DNA of 64,000 nucleotides. It comes from Competibacter_A sp002352125 (GTDB lineage Bacteria > Pseudomonadota > Gammaproteobacteria > Competibacterales > Competibacteraceae). The DNA lies in the NCBI GenBank assembly GCA_035441325.1, contig DAOROA010000002.1:49980-113979 (forward strand), in the 5' to 3' direction. Positions 17,281-25,357 of this stretch are shown here, one piece after another. The number at the start of each line of letters is the position of its first letter. Position 1 is the first letter of the stretch. The notes beneath the pieces are model-generated. The model searched no databases, had not been told where the DNA came from, and worked only from the letters and a program-made list of their open reading frames with translations. The position numbers and the translations under genes were made by a program.

Positions 17281-18105
17281 ATGCACCTGGACATGATCAG
17301 CCGTTATCCGGAAACAACGCCCAAACCGATTCCTTTGCTATTCGTGCACGGATCTTTTTCCGATGCTCGAATTTGGGACGAGAGTTTTCTGCCCTTCTTC
17401 GCCCGGAACGGCTACGAAGCGCACGCCATCAGCCTGCGCGGTCACGGTTGCAGCGAGGGTCACGAGCACTTGCATACCTGGCGGTTGGCCGACTACGTTG
17501 CCGATCTGACGAAAGCGGCCACGCTCATGCCACAACCGCCGCTGTTGGTCGGCCACTCGATGGGCGGGATGGTAATCCAGAAATATCTGGAAACGTCCCC
17601 CGAAGCTGCGGGGGCAGTGCTGATGGCTTCGGTACCCCCTCAAGGCTTGCTGCCGGTCAATCTGCACATGGCGATGCGCCACCCGTTCCTGTTTCAGCAG
17701 ATGGTACTGTTTTCGTTGCTCGGCCCAAGTTACGGCTCGATCGACATGATGCGGCGGTTGTTGTTTTCTCCGGACATGCCAAGCGCGAAACTGCGCAAGT
17801 ATTTCGATTACGTGCAGGCAGAATCGCAGGTCGTAGCCCTAGACATGATGGGCCTGAATCCGTTACGGCTCAAGCCGGAGCAGTTGCAGATACCGCTTCT
17901 GGTCCTGGGCGCGCAGCAAGACACTTTCGTCTCTCCCGCCCTGGTGCGAGATACCGCCCGTTTCTACCGCGCCGAATGTCACATTTTCCAGAGCATGGCG
18001 CATGCCATGATGCTGGAATCGAACTGGCAAGAGGTGGCCGAGTATCTCCTGGGCTGGCTGGAACGCGCCGTCGAAACGCGGCCTGAGGCCGAGATGGCCG
18101 TTTGA
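17281..18105 (+). CDS. Alpha/beta hydrolase
   Basis: A 274-residue alpha/beta-fold hydrolase with no signal peptide, so probably cytoplasmic. The oxyanion region is LLFVHGSFSDAR, the nucleophile elbow is VGHSMGGMV (S93), the acid is in LLVLGAQQDTFVSP and the histidine is in QSMAHAMMLE. This pattern is common to lysophospholipases and esterases. The ATG at 17281 begins just before the core fold. Its position next to fadD and a patatin suggests a lipid ester substrate, but this is inference. Confidence 0.85.
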   Translation: MHLDMISRYPETTPKPIPLLFVHGSFSDARIWDESFLPFFARNGYEAHAISLRGHGCSEGHEHLHTWRLADYVADLTKAATLMPQPPLLVGHSMGGMVIQKYLETSPEAAGAVLMASVPPQGLLPVNLHMAMRHPFLFQQMVLFSLLGPSYGSIDMMRRLLFSPDMPSAKLRKYFDYVQAESQVVALDMMGLNPLRLKPEQLQIPLLVLGAQQDTFVSPALVRDTARFYRAECHIFQSMAHAMMLESNWQEVAEYLLGWLERAVETRPEAEMAV

Positions 18106-18116
18106 CGCGCGCCATC

Positions 18117-18143
18117 GCCCTGTCTCCCTGGCGGGAGAGAGCG
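18117..18143. terminator. Convergent inverted repeat, probable bidirectional terminator
   Basis: TCTCCC-tggc-GGGAGA (18123-18138) lies between the stops of the alpha/beta hydrolase (18105) and fadD (18150), which face each other. It belongs to the dispersed inverted-repeat family described here. There is no U tract on either side, so termination is inferred. Confidence 0.45.
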
Positions 18144-18149
18144 CCTTCG

Positions 18150-19808
18150 TCATCCTTCGCGCAATGCTCGGCGCAAGATTTTGCCAACGTTGGTTTTGGG
18201 CAATTCGTTGCGAAACTCGATGTGTCGCGGCATCTTGTAGCCGGTCAGATGTTGGCGGCAGTGTTCGATTAGGGCTTCGGCGCTCAGCGCCGGATCCTTG
18301 CGTACCACTACGATTTTGACCGCCTCGCCCGATTTGTCGTCGGGCACACCGATTGCCGCAACTTCTAGCACGCCCGGATGCAAGACGACCACGTCTTCGA
18401 TCTCGTTTGGATAGACGTTGAAGCCGGACACCAGAATCATGTCTTTTTTGCGATCCACGATCCGGACATAACCCTGCTCGTCCACAAAACCTACATCGCC
18501 AGTGCGCAGATAACCGTCGCGAGTGATGACCTTGGCGGTTTCTTCGGGGCGGTTCCAGTAACCCCGCATCACCTGCGGGCCGCGAATGCAGATTTCGCCG
18601 GCCTCGCCGATGCTCAACTCGCGGTCTTCATCGTCGCGGACCGACAGTTCCGTGGAGGACAGCGGCAAACCGATGCTACCGTTGTACTCGGGCAGGGTCA
18701 GCGGATTGCAGGATGCCAGCGGCGAGGCTTCCGTCAGGCCGTAACCCTCGATCAGCGACGTGCCCGTCACCCGCCGCCAGTGTTCAGCCACCGCCCGCTG
18801 TACCGCCATGCCACCAGCCACGCTCAGCTTTAAAGCGCCGAAATTCAGCCGATCAAAACCGGGCGTATGCAGCAGGCCGTTAAAAAGAGTGTTTACGCCG
18901 GTAATGACGGTAAACCGAATTTTGCCGAGCTCCCTGACAAAACCGGGCATGTCGCGAGGGTTGGCGATCAGGACATTGTGGCCACCCGCTTTCATGAAGG
19001 TTAAGCAATTGACGGTCAGCGAAAAAACATGATAGAGCGGCAAGGCGGTGATGACGGTTTCCTCGGCCGGCTTCGAAACCGGGCTCAACCAAGCCGAAGC
19101 CTGTTGCAAGTTCGCCACCATGTTGCCGTGGGTCAGCATTGCACCCTTGGCAACGCCGGTGGTCCCGCCGGTGTATTGCAGAAACGCCAAGTCATCGCGG
19201 TTCAGTGGCACGTCCGCCAAGGTGCCCGCAGCCCCCGCGCGCAGCGCCTGCCGGAACGGTACCGCACCGGGTATATCCCAGGCCGGCACCAGCTTTTTCA
19301 CTCGCTTGACCACGAAATTGACCAAATACCGCTTGAAGAACGGGAATAGATCACCCAATTGGGTCATCACCACGGTCTTGATGGGGGTCTTATTTAGTAC
19401 TTCTTGCAGGGTATGAGCGAAATTTTCAACGATGACGATAGCGGTCGCACCGGAGTCGTTCAGTTGATGCGCCAACTCGCGCGGCGTGTAGAGCGGATTG
19501 ACGTTCACTGCGATCAAACCGGCGCGCAGGGCACCGAATAACGCAACCGGATATTGCAGAACGTTGGGCATCATGATGGCAACCCGCTCGCCCTTACCCA
19601 GCCCAAGCCCTTGCAGAAAAGCGCCAAAATCGCGGCTGAGCCGGTCGATATCGCGATAGCGCAAGGTTGTGCCCATGCTGGAATAGGCCGGCAGATCGGC
19701 GAACCGATGGCAACTTTTCTCCAAAATATCCTTCAGCGAAACAAACTCGCTCAAGTCGATCTCGGCTGGTACCCCAGCCGGATATTCTTTCAACCAAACT
19801 TTCTCCAT
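18150..19808 (-). CDS. fadD: Long-chain fatty acid-CoA ligase
   Basis: FadD activates fatty acids to acyl-CoA with ATP at the inner membrane. The 552-residue protein is colinear with enterobacterial FadD from MEKVWLKEYPAGVP onward. The AMP-binding loop is QYTGGTTGVAKGAMLTH, and the fatty-acid signature region is DGYLRTGDVG followed by RKKDMILVSGFNVYPNE. The C-terminus is PKTNVGKILRRALRE. The start at 19808 is preceded by GAGGAGCGAGG. It is divergent from a TetR regulator with 149 bases between them. It can feed the acyl-CoA-using genes downstream. Confidence 0.96.
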   Translation of the reverse strand: MEKVWLKEYPAGVPAEIDLSEFVSLKDILEKSCHRFADLPAYSSMGTTLRYRDIDRLSRDFGAFLQGLGLGKGERVAIMMPNVLQYPVALFGALRAGLIAVNVNPLYTPRELAHQLNDSGATAIVIVENFAHTLQEVLNKTPIKTVVMTQLGDLFPFFKRYLVNFVVKRVKKLVPAWDIPGAVPFRQALRAGAAGTLADVPLNRDDLAFLQYTGGTTGVAKGAMLTHGNMVANLQQASAWLSPVSKPAEETVITALPLYHVFSLTVNCLTFMKAGGHNVLIANPRDMPGFVRELGKIRFTVITGVNTLFNGLLHTPGFDRLNFGALKLSVAGGMAVQRAVAEHWRRVTGTSLIEGYGLTEASPLASCNPLTLPEYNGSIGLPLSSTELSVRDDEDRELSIGEAGEICIRGPQVMRGYWNRPEETAKVITRDGYLRTGDVGFVDEQGYVRIVDRKKDMILVSGFNVYPNEIEDVVVLHPGVLEVAAIGVPDDKSGEAVKIVVVRKDPALSAEALIEHCRQHLTGYKMPRHIEFRNELPKTNVGKILRRALREG

Positions 19809-19906
19809 ACCTCGCTCCTCGCAGTATTCGTTATTCTTGCTTTTTCGACGAGCCGTCGCGCCCAAAATGGACTAGGCTCGATCATCATCGCGATAAAAAA
19901 TCGATT

Positions 19907-19920
19907 GAAGCGAACGCTTC
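19907..19920. promoter_or_regulatory. Dyad GAAGCG-aa-CGCTTC in the fadD/tetR spacer
   Basis: A perfect 6+2+6 inverted repeat lies 37 bases ahead of the TetR start and about 100 bases ahead of fadD. TetR regulators often bind a dyad in their own divergent promoter region, so this is the best operator candidate. Confidence 0.4.
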
Positions 19921-19957
19921 TTTCAGTGGCACCTTTGTCCGAACGCGCGCCGGCTCC

Positions 19958-20587
19958 ATGAAAACCCGTGATCGCATCTTGCAAACTAGTCTACAACTGT
20001 TTAACGAATGCGGCGAACCACGCATTACGACCAACCATATCGCCGACGAACTGGATATTAGTCCCGGCAATCTCTACTACCATTTCCGCAACAAGGACGA
20101 AATCATCTCGCTGTTGTTCCAGCGATTCGAGCGACAGATGGAAACCGCCTTGCAAGTGCCTGAGCGCCGCGTGCCGGACATGGAAGACATGTGGCTCTAC
20201 TTGCATCTCGTGTTCGAGAATATCTGGGAATACCGCTTTCTCTATCGCGACCTCGACAACATATTAGGCCGAAACAAAAAGCTGCGGATTCACTTCCGCC
20301 GCATCCTGGAACGCAAGATCAATACCGCCGCCGCCATCTGCAAGGGATTGGCAGAAGCGGGCATCATGGATGCCACGCCCGAAGAAATCGCGGCGCTCGC
20401 CCAAAATATCGCGGTGGTCGCGACGTACTGGCTGAACTTTCAAAGCATCCGGGCCAGCGCCGCGCAAAGCGGCGAAAGCGGCAAGCTAGCGCTAGGTGTT
20501 TATCAGGTATTGTCCCTGGTCGCGCCATTTCTGAAAGGGGAAGCCCGGCAACTGGTGCAACAGCTCAGCCGCGAATATTTGGCCTGA
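19958..20587 (+). CDS. TetR family transcriptional regulator
   Basis: A 209-residue repressor-type protein. The N-terminal helix-turn-helix is clear (TRDRILQTSLQLFNECGEPR, then TTNHIADELDISPGNLYYHF). The C-terminal ligand domain is helical with several aromatic residues (LYLHLVFENIWEYRFLYRDL). It is divergent from fadD and next to lipid genes, so an acyl-CoA or fatty acid ligand and control of fadD are likely, but both are inferred. The ATG at 19958 directly precedes the first helix. Confidence 0.9.
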   Translation: MKTRDRILQTSLQLFNECGEPRITTNHIADELDISPGNLYYHFRNKDEIISLLFQRFERQMETALQVPERRVPDMEDMWLYLHLVFENIWEYRFLYRDLDNILGRNKKLRIHFRRILERKINTAAAICKGLAEAGIMDATPEEIAALAQNIAVVATYWLNFQSIRASAAQSGESGKLALGVYQVLSLVAPFLKGEARQLVQQLSREYLA

Positions 20588-20605
20588 GCGAAAACCGCCC
20601 CGCCC

Positions 20606-21874
20606 TCAGCGAGAACGTTCGACTGGCGCCGACCCCACCCAATCCTGCAACCGATCCAGCGCCGCATGCAAATCCCGAGCGAGCCGGCCGCGAGAGGATG
20701 CCGGCTTGGTCAGCCCCCGCTGATCGCGCAGGCCCGTGTAGTAATGCCGACCCTGTTCCTTCAGCACATCCAGCCGCATCCGGATGCCGTGTCGAGCGAG
20801 AATGGGTTCCAGCTCCTCGCGCCGCGCCAACAAATCCTGGCGGGTGGTCTGATAAGCATGCTCGCAAACCCAATGCCGCCCGGAAAAACTGAACACGTTG
20901 GTAAAAAACATCTTGGCATCGTCGCGATTCGGCTCGAACAACACGATGTCGGTGCGTTCGAACTCGGTATCGTATTTTTGCATGCCCACCTGCAGGCGGG
21001 AACGAATCAACGCCCGGAAGGTTTGGGACAGCACCACCGGCAATCCACCTTCCACCAACCGGCCAATCCGGGTCGGCTTGCTGGCCTTGGCGGCCAAGCG
21101 GGCATCGAACGGCACCAGGGGATTGAGGCACAGCAACAAATCCAATCCCTCCTGCAAAGCTACAGAAGCGTGCATGGTTTTACGCAAGGCGCCGTCCACG
21201 AAATATCGGCCTTCGATTTCCACCGGTGGATACAAGCCCGGCAATGCGGTGCTAGCTTGCACCGCCCGGGAAATAGGAACGCGGTCGTAGCCCGGTCCGC
21301 CGAAATTCACCGACTCGCCGGTATCCAAATCCACCGCCACGACATACAGCCGGTTCGCCAACCGGCGAAAATCGTTGGTTCGGCCTGGCGCGCTCCACAT
21401 CCGCGCCAGATAGTCGTGAATCGGCTCGTTGTCGAAGAATCCGGCTGGCAGGGCTCGCCCCAATCGGGTCAGCGATTGCAGAAAACCCAGATCGAGCGGA
21501 TTGAGCAAATAGCGCCAACACGCTTCCCAAAACAACTGCGGGACCGACGCCAACCGACGCCAATACTCGTTGAAGGCCGGCATCAGAAAAATCTGGGGAT
21601 CGAGCGGATGTTCTTCGGACTCGCTGCTGAGAAACGTGTGGCAGATTTGCCCGGTTCCCATCTGATTGGCCAACAACGCAGCCATCACTGCGCCGGCGCT
21701 GACGCCCACGTACACGTCGAAGCGATTGAAATCGATGCCTTCCAGCGCCTCGTCGAGCGCGCGCAACGCGCCGATCTCGTAAACCAGCCCAACGGGTCCA
21801 CCACCCGCGACCGCCAGACCGATCCGGGAACCGCTGGCCCGGCCTTCGCTGCTTTCGGGTTGGGTAACCCGCAT
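20606..21874 (-). CDS. Patatin-like phospholipase
   Basis: A 422-residue patatin-family acyl hydrolase. The oxyanion hole is AVAGGGPVGLVYEIGAL, the nucleophile is in VGVSAGAVMA (S59) and the dyad aspartate is D227 in YFVDGALRKT. There is no signal peptide, so it probably acts inside the cell, perhaps at lipid inclusions or the membrane. It is followed by a phasin gene and the wax ester synthase. The C-terminal third, with YYTGLRDQRGL, is not a known catalytic region. It converges with the TetR gene 18 bases away. Confidence 0.88.
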   Translation of the reverse strand: MRVTQPESSEGRASGSRIGLAVAGGGPVGLVYEIGALRALDEALEGIDFNRFDVYVGVSAGAVMAALLANQMGTGQICHTFLSSESEEHPLDPQIFLMPAFNEYWRRLASVPQLFWEACWRYLLNPLDLGFLQSLTRLGRALPAGFFDNEPIHDYLARMWSAPGRTNDFRRLANRLYVVAVDLDTGESVNFGGPGYDRVPISRAVQASTALPGLYPPVEIEGRYFVDGALRKTMHASVALQEGLDLLLCLNPLVPFDARLAAKASKPTRIGRLVEGGLPVVLSQTFRALIRSRLQVGMQKYDTEFERTDIVLFEPNRDDAKMFFTNVFSFSGRHWVCEHAYQTTRQDLLARREELEPILARHGIRMRLDVLKEQGRHYYTGLRDQRGLTKPASSRGRLARDLHAALDRLQDWVGSAPVERSR

Positions 21875-21969
21875 GTAGCCTCCGAAAATCTTGCCGACGA
21901 ACCATCATCCCGCCGCGCGAAACGGGACGATAACCGTTGATGCGACGATTTTTGCGTAGTGGATCTTTT

Positions 21970-22374
21970 TTAAGATTGACTTTCCCGAACCCGGCGCAAT
22001 TCGTCGATGTGCTCCTGCAATGCCTCCACGCGGCGGTTCAGTTCCGCCAAATCGCCGTGGTCGGGCACTCCAAGCCGACCCAGCACTCGCGCTAACCGAT
22101 CCTCGAACAACTGTTCGACATCGTCCCACGCATCGGCTGCCTTGCCTTGCACCTCGCTGGCTTTCTTTTCCGCCACCGCCAGCGTGTTTTCGGCGGTTTC
22201 GCGGGTTCGTTTCTCGATCTTTTCGCCCTCCTTGACGAGAGTTTCGAACAGCTTGCCGCCTTCTTCGCCCAACTTGGCGAACGCCCCCAGCCCGGCCAGC
22301 CAGACCAGATGCGCGGACTCCCCGACGGATCGAGACCATTGGTTATCGATGTTGCCTTTGATTTTCTTGACCAT
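21970..22374 (-). CDS. Phasin, polyhydroxyalkanoate granule-associated protein
   Basis: A 134-residue helical protein of the PhaF/PhaI phasin family, which coats PHA granules. The diagnostic N-terminal block is AHLVWLAGLGAFAKLGEEG followed by KLFETLVKEGEKIEKRTRE. The second half is a coiled coil ending LNRRVEALQEHIDELRRVRE. There is no lysine/alanine-rich DNA-binding tail as in PhaF, so it is PhaI-like. No PHA synthase gene is in the window. It lies between patatin and WS/DGAT genes, so coating of neutral lipid droplets is also possible. Confidence 0.85.
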   Translation of the reverse strand: MVKKIKGNIDNQWSRSVGESAHLVWLAGLGAFAKLGEEGGKLFETLVKEGEKIEKRTRETAENTLAVAEKKASEVQGKAADAWDDVEQLFEDRLARVLGRLGVPDHGDLAELNRRVEALQEHIDELRRVRESQS

Positions 22375-22475
22375 ACCGGCGCCTCTGTGCGGCCGTACGA
22401 CCGACGTATTTTGTGTCGGCCGCCATTCTGCCGATGATGTTCATCCTAGTGACAAAAATTAGAATAAACACCCTA

Positions 22476-22494
22476 ACTCCCGCCGCGGGAGTTT
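22476..22494. repeat. Inverted repeat between WS/DGAT and phasin genes
   Basis: AACTCCC-gccgc-GGGAGTT forms a 7-bp stem (22476-22494) in the 187-base gap. It is one of the dispersed inverted repeats and may end or attenuate the WS/DGAT transcript. Confidence 0.5.
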
Positions 22495-22561
22495 AAAGAT
22501 CGCCCGCGCAAAGACTCGTTTCTCCGAACGGCGAACGGACGCGAGCGGCGATCCTCTCGCT

Positions 22562-24031
22562 TCAGCGGTCTGGCTCGACCGACGCCCGAAAAGACCGCTC
22601 GATCTGTTGCCAGTCGCCGCGCTCGTCCCACGGACTCATCAGGGTAAACAACAGCAGCTTTTCGAGCTCGCTGGCAAAACGACCGATCACCGCTTCCGGA
22701 TCGGCAACCAACTGCCGGTCCGCGACCAGACCGAATTGAACCCGGCCATCGTAGCTGAGGATGCTGACCCCCATGCCGATCCGGCCGGATTGCGGCACCC
22801 AGAACATCATTTCGGTAATGTGCGCACCGCCCAGATACAGCGGTTGGCGCGGGCCGGGCACGTTGGTCATGACCGCCGAGGCTTTTCGGCTCAGGATATC
22901 CAGCAACTGCTGTTGCAGCAGGTTCGGCCCCATGCCCACGATACCCAACAAACCCAAAGCAAGCAGAGGCTGGTAGGATTCCTTGAGCTCGTTCATCCGT
23001 CGCCGCACCTCGTATAGCCGCTCTAGCGGATTGGCGACACCTACCGGCAGCGCCAAGAACACCAGCCCGAAGAAATTGCCCAGTCGGGCCGCTTTCTCGG
23101 ATGGTCGCAGGTTGACCGGAACGATGGCCCGCACCTCTAGGCTTGCTGGAATCGAATCGCCTTTCTCGACCAAATAGTCGCGCAGCGCTCCCGCCACCGC
23201 GCTCAGCAAAACATCGTTGACCGAACAGCCCCATACCTTGCCGACCGCCTTGATTTTGTCCAGATTTAGCGGCTCGGCCCAGGCGACTCGTTTGGAGACT
23301 CCCAGTTCGCCTTTGAAGCGGGTCGTGGAATCGTCGTTCATCAAAGCGAGTCGAGCGATCTCCGCCGCCAGCCGCACTCCGTTGCGTGCGTAGTCGAGCG
23401 CGTGGCTCGGATGCCTGACGATGTTGGCGCCTTCTTCTATCAAGCCACGACCCAGTTCGAGGGTAATGTTCGCCGCCTTGTCCAGCGGATCGAAAAAGCG
23501 CCGAAAAATACCAGCCTCTTCGGCGTGCTCCATCTTCCCTCCGGCGGGCGCTGAAGAGGCGCCGGGCGCGGGGTCGGTCAGCGATAACAGGACGTGGATC
23601 AGGGCGATGCCGTCGGCGTAACAGTGGTGAATCCGCAAAATCAAGGCGCTGCCGCTCAGATAGTTTTCAACCAGATGGAATTGCCAGAGCGGCTTGGAAA
23701 AATCGAGCGGTGTGCTCATCAAATCGCTGGCCAGATTTTGCAGTTCCGCTTTATCGGCCCGACCGGGCAAGGCGGTGCGTAAAACGTGCCGGCCGATATC
23801 GAAATAAGGATCGGCTTCCCAGAAAGTGCCAGCCGTTTTCTGAACCGCCCGTTGCACGAAACGCTCGTACTTCAAAAAACGGGTTTCGATAATCTCCCGT
23901 AGCCGTGAATAGGTCAGCGGCTCGGCCAAAATCATCACGCCCGCAATCATCATCAAATTGGTGGGACGCTCCATGCGCAACCAAGCGGTATCGATCCCTG
24001 ACATGCGTTCGCTGTCTTTTTTCTTGGGCAT
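22562..24031 (-). CDS. Wax ester synthase / diacylglycerol acyltransferase
   Basis: A 489-residue WS/DGAT enzyme that esterifies acyl-CoA to a fatty alcohol or diacylglycerol, making wax ester or triacylglycerol at the membrane. The catalytic motif HHxxxDG is HHCYADG (about residues 135-141). Other family marks are PLWQFHLVEN, SVNDVLLSAVAGALRDYL and TNVPGPRQPLYLGGAHI. The start at 24031 (MPKKKDSERMSGIDTAW) is preferred, since the family starts just before SGIDTAW. A fatty acyl-CoA reductase and ACBP gene lie within 3.5 kb. Confidence 0.94.
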   Translation of the reverse strand: MPKKKDSERMSGIDTAWLRMERPTNLMMIAGVMILAEPLTYSRLREIIETRFLKYERFVQRAVQKTAGTFWEADPYFDIGRHVLRTALPGRADKAELQNLASDLMSTPLDFSKPLWQFHLVENYLSGSALILRIHHCYADGIALIHVLLSLTDPAPGASSAPAGGKMEHAEEAGIFRRFFDPLDKAANITLELGRGLIEEGANIVRHPSHALDYARNGVRLAAEIARLALMNDDSTTRFKGELGVSKRVAWAEPLNLDKIKAVGKVWGCSVNDVLLSAVAGALRDYLVEKGDSIPASLEVRAIVPVNLRPSEKAARLGNFFGLVFLALPVGVANPLERLYEVRRRMNELKESYQPLLALGLLGIVGMGPNLLQQQLLDILSRKASAVMTNVPGPRQPLYLGGAHITEMMFWVPQSGRIGMGVSILSYDGRVQFGLVADRQLVADPEAVIGRFASELEKLLLFTLMSPWDERGDWQQIERSFRASVEPDR

Positions 24032-24367
24032 AAGAAAAATCCAGAATCTTGGGCAAAGCGCTGCATTCAAGAGTTTCGGCCGCAATTCTCAAATTCTGCG
24101 CCCGGCAATTGGCTTTCGCCGCAGGGTCGATTTCCACCAGTAAACGCGATCCATTCGCCGCCCATCTCGACCGAGCATTTTAAAAAGGCAAATTATCGAA
24201 GGACTATAACGAATTGGCCGCATCGCTTTCGTCTCCGGTGATCGCGTTTCTAAACAACCGATTTCAATTTAGCCACTAAATGCAATCGACCGTTCGGTCA
24301 GCATGACTACACTAATCGCCAATCGTCAACCCTTCGTAAAAACTTCCGATTTGCGAGAATATTCGAC
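24032..24367. other. Divergent intergenic region between WS/DGAT and ACBP genes
   Basis: A 336-base gap moderately richer in A and T than its surroundings. It must hold promoters for both directions, but no convincing -35/-10 pair was found. A dyad at 24288-24299 is listed separately. No coding signal or RNA gene was seen. Confidence 0.5.
24288..24299. promoter_or_regulatory. Dyad GACCG-tt-CGGTC ahead of the ACBP gene
   Basis: A perfect 5+2+5 inverted repeat 69 bases upstream of the ACBP start, in the divergent region it shares with the WS/DGAT gene. Its size and GC-centred form are like TetR-family operators. Its half-sites differ from the dyad by fadD, so a common regulator is not shown. 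Confidence 0.35.
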
Positions 24368-24628
24368 ATGTCCGATCTAGCCGCCCGTTTCCAAGCCGCC
24401 ATCGACGAAAGCAAAAAACTCGGCAAACGACCCGATAACGACACCCTGTTAAAACTGTATGCTTGCTTCAAACAAGGATCGAACGGCGATGTCGAAGGCA
24501 AGCGCCCCGGATTCGCCGATTTGGTAGGCCGCGCCAAATACGATGCCTGGGCCAAGCTGAAGGGCACCCCCAAAGAAACGGCAATGCAGCAATACGTCGA
24601 TCAGGTCGAAATGCTCAAGAACGCCTGA
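24368..24628 (+). CDS. Acyl-CoA-binding protein
   Basis: An 86-residue ACBP, a four-helix cytosolic protein that binds long-chain acyl-CoA. The signature LYACFKQGSNGDVEGKRPG and the following AKYDAWAKLKGTPKETAMQQ match the family closely, including the conserved Tyr and Lys ligands. ACBPs are widespread in eukaryotes and less common in bacteria. Its setting between an acyltransferase and an acyl-CoA reductase suggests it carries or buffers their shared substrate. Confidence 0.95.
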   Translation: MSDLAARFQAAIDESKKLGKRPDNDTLLKLYACFKQGSNGDVEGKRPGFADLVGRAKYDAWAKLKGTPKETAMQQYVDQVEMLKNA

Positions 24629-24718
24629 GCTAGCGCGCAGCACGGATCGGCTTTTCGATGGCGCAGGCCGTGCTGAAACTCTACAATAAATATATTTTTC
24701 ATATACTTATCTGATTTG

Positions 24719-25213
24719 TCAATCCGACGATTCCCGATGATCATCGCGGTCGCCCGGACGCCCCGCCAGGAAGAGATTTAAGCCGCTCTCCATCAGCGAG
24801 GAACTGGTGCGGACGACTTTCTTGGCTGTCCGGTCGAGTAGATCACCCGCATCGAGCGCACCGATAGCATCGGTAAAACCTTTTCGCACCTCTTCCCGAA
24901 ACGCCGGCAAGCTCTCTAGTGCCGCAGCTCGAAACTCCGCCCCCAACTCGGATCGAGCCTGCGGCAACAAATTGCCCGCCGCATCCTCCAGACCGCAGCG
25001 CACTTGGGTGCGCAGCGGCTCCAACAGCTCTTGACCGGCTTCTCCCGCACCCGCTTTCACCCGCGCTTCCAACAGTTCGGCAAGTTCCGCCAATCGAATT
25101 TCCATCTGCGGGCGAACCCATCGCCGAAACACGATCCATCCTAGCACCAGCGTCGAAAGACTGGATGCCATTGCTACGGCGACGATCAAGATCAACAACT
25201 GCGCACCATTCAT
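24719..25213 (-). CDS. Hypothetical single-pass membrane protein
   Basis: Not recognised. The 164-residue product has one N-terminal membrane helix (LLILIVAVAMASSLSTLVLGWIV, about residues 6-28). A long amphipathic helical region rich in Glu, Ala and Leu follows, then an acidic tail RPGDRDDHRESSD. The helical part could form a coiled coil facing the cytoplasm. It lies between the ACBP and acyl-CoA reductase genes on the opposite strand. A granule or membrane tethering role is possible but unsupported. Confidence 0.6.
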   Translation of the reverse strand: MNGAQLLILIVAVAMASSLSTLVLGWIVFRRWVRPQMEIRLAELAELLEARVKAGAGEAGQELLEPLRTQVRCGLEDAAGNLLPQARSELGAEFRAAALESLPAFREEVRKGFTDAIGALDAGDLLDRTAKKVVRTSSSLMESGLNLFLAGRPGDRDDHRESSD

Positions 25214-25314
25214 CGATCATTCTCCCGACATACCCGCAATTTTCGAAAAACGAGGCTTTGGCTGTTCAGCAGCCATATAGCCCGTACCTCCAAAGATTTT
25301 CGGAATACCCTATC

Positions 25315-25347
25315 TATAATTACGTTTTATATCCCCGAGATAAGGAG
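25315..25347 (+). promoter_or_regulatory. -10 box and ribosome site of the acyl-CoA reductase gene
   Basis: A consensus TATAAT (25315-25320) lies 37 bases before the start codon. AAGGAG (25342-25347) is 10 bases before the ATG. No good -35 hexamer is seen at 16-18 bases, so an activator or an extended element may be needed. Confidence 0.45.
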
Positions 25348-25357
25348 TTGGAAAAAC

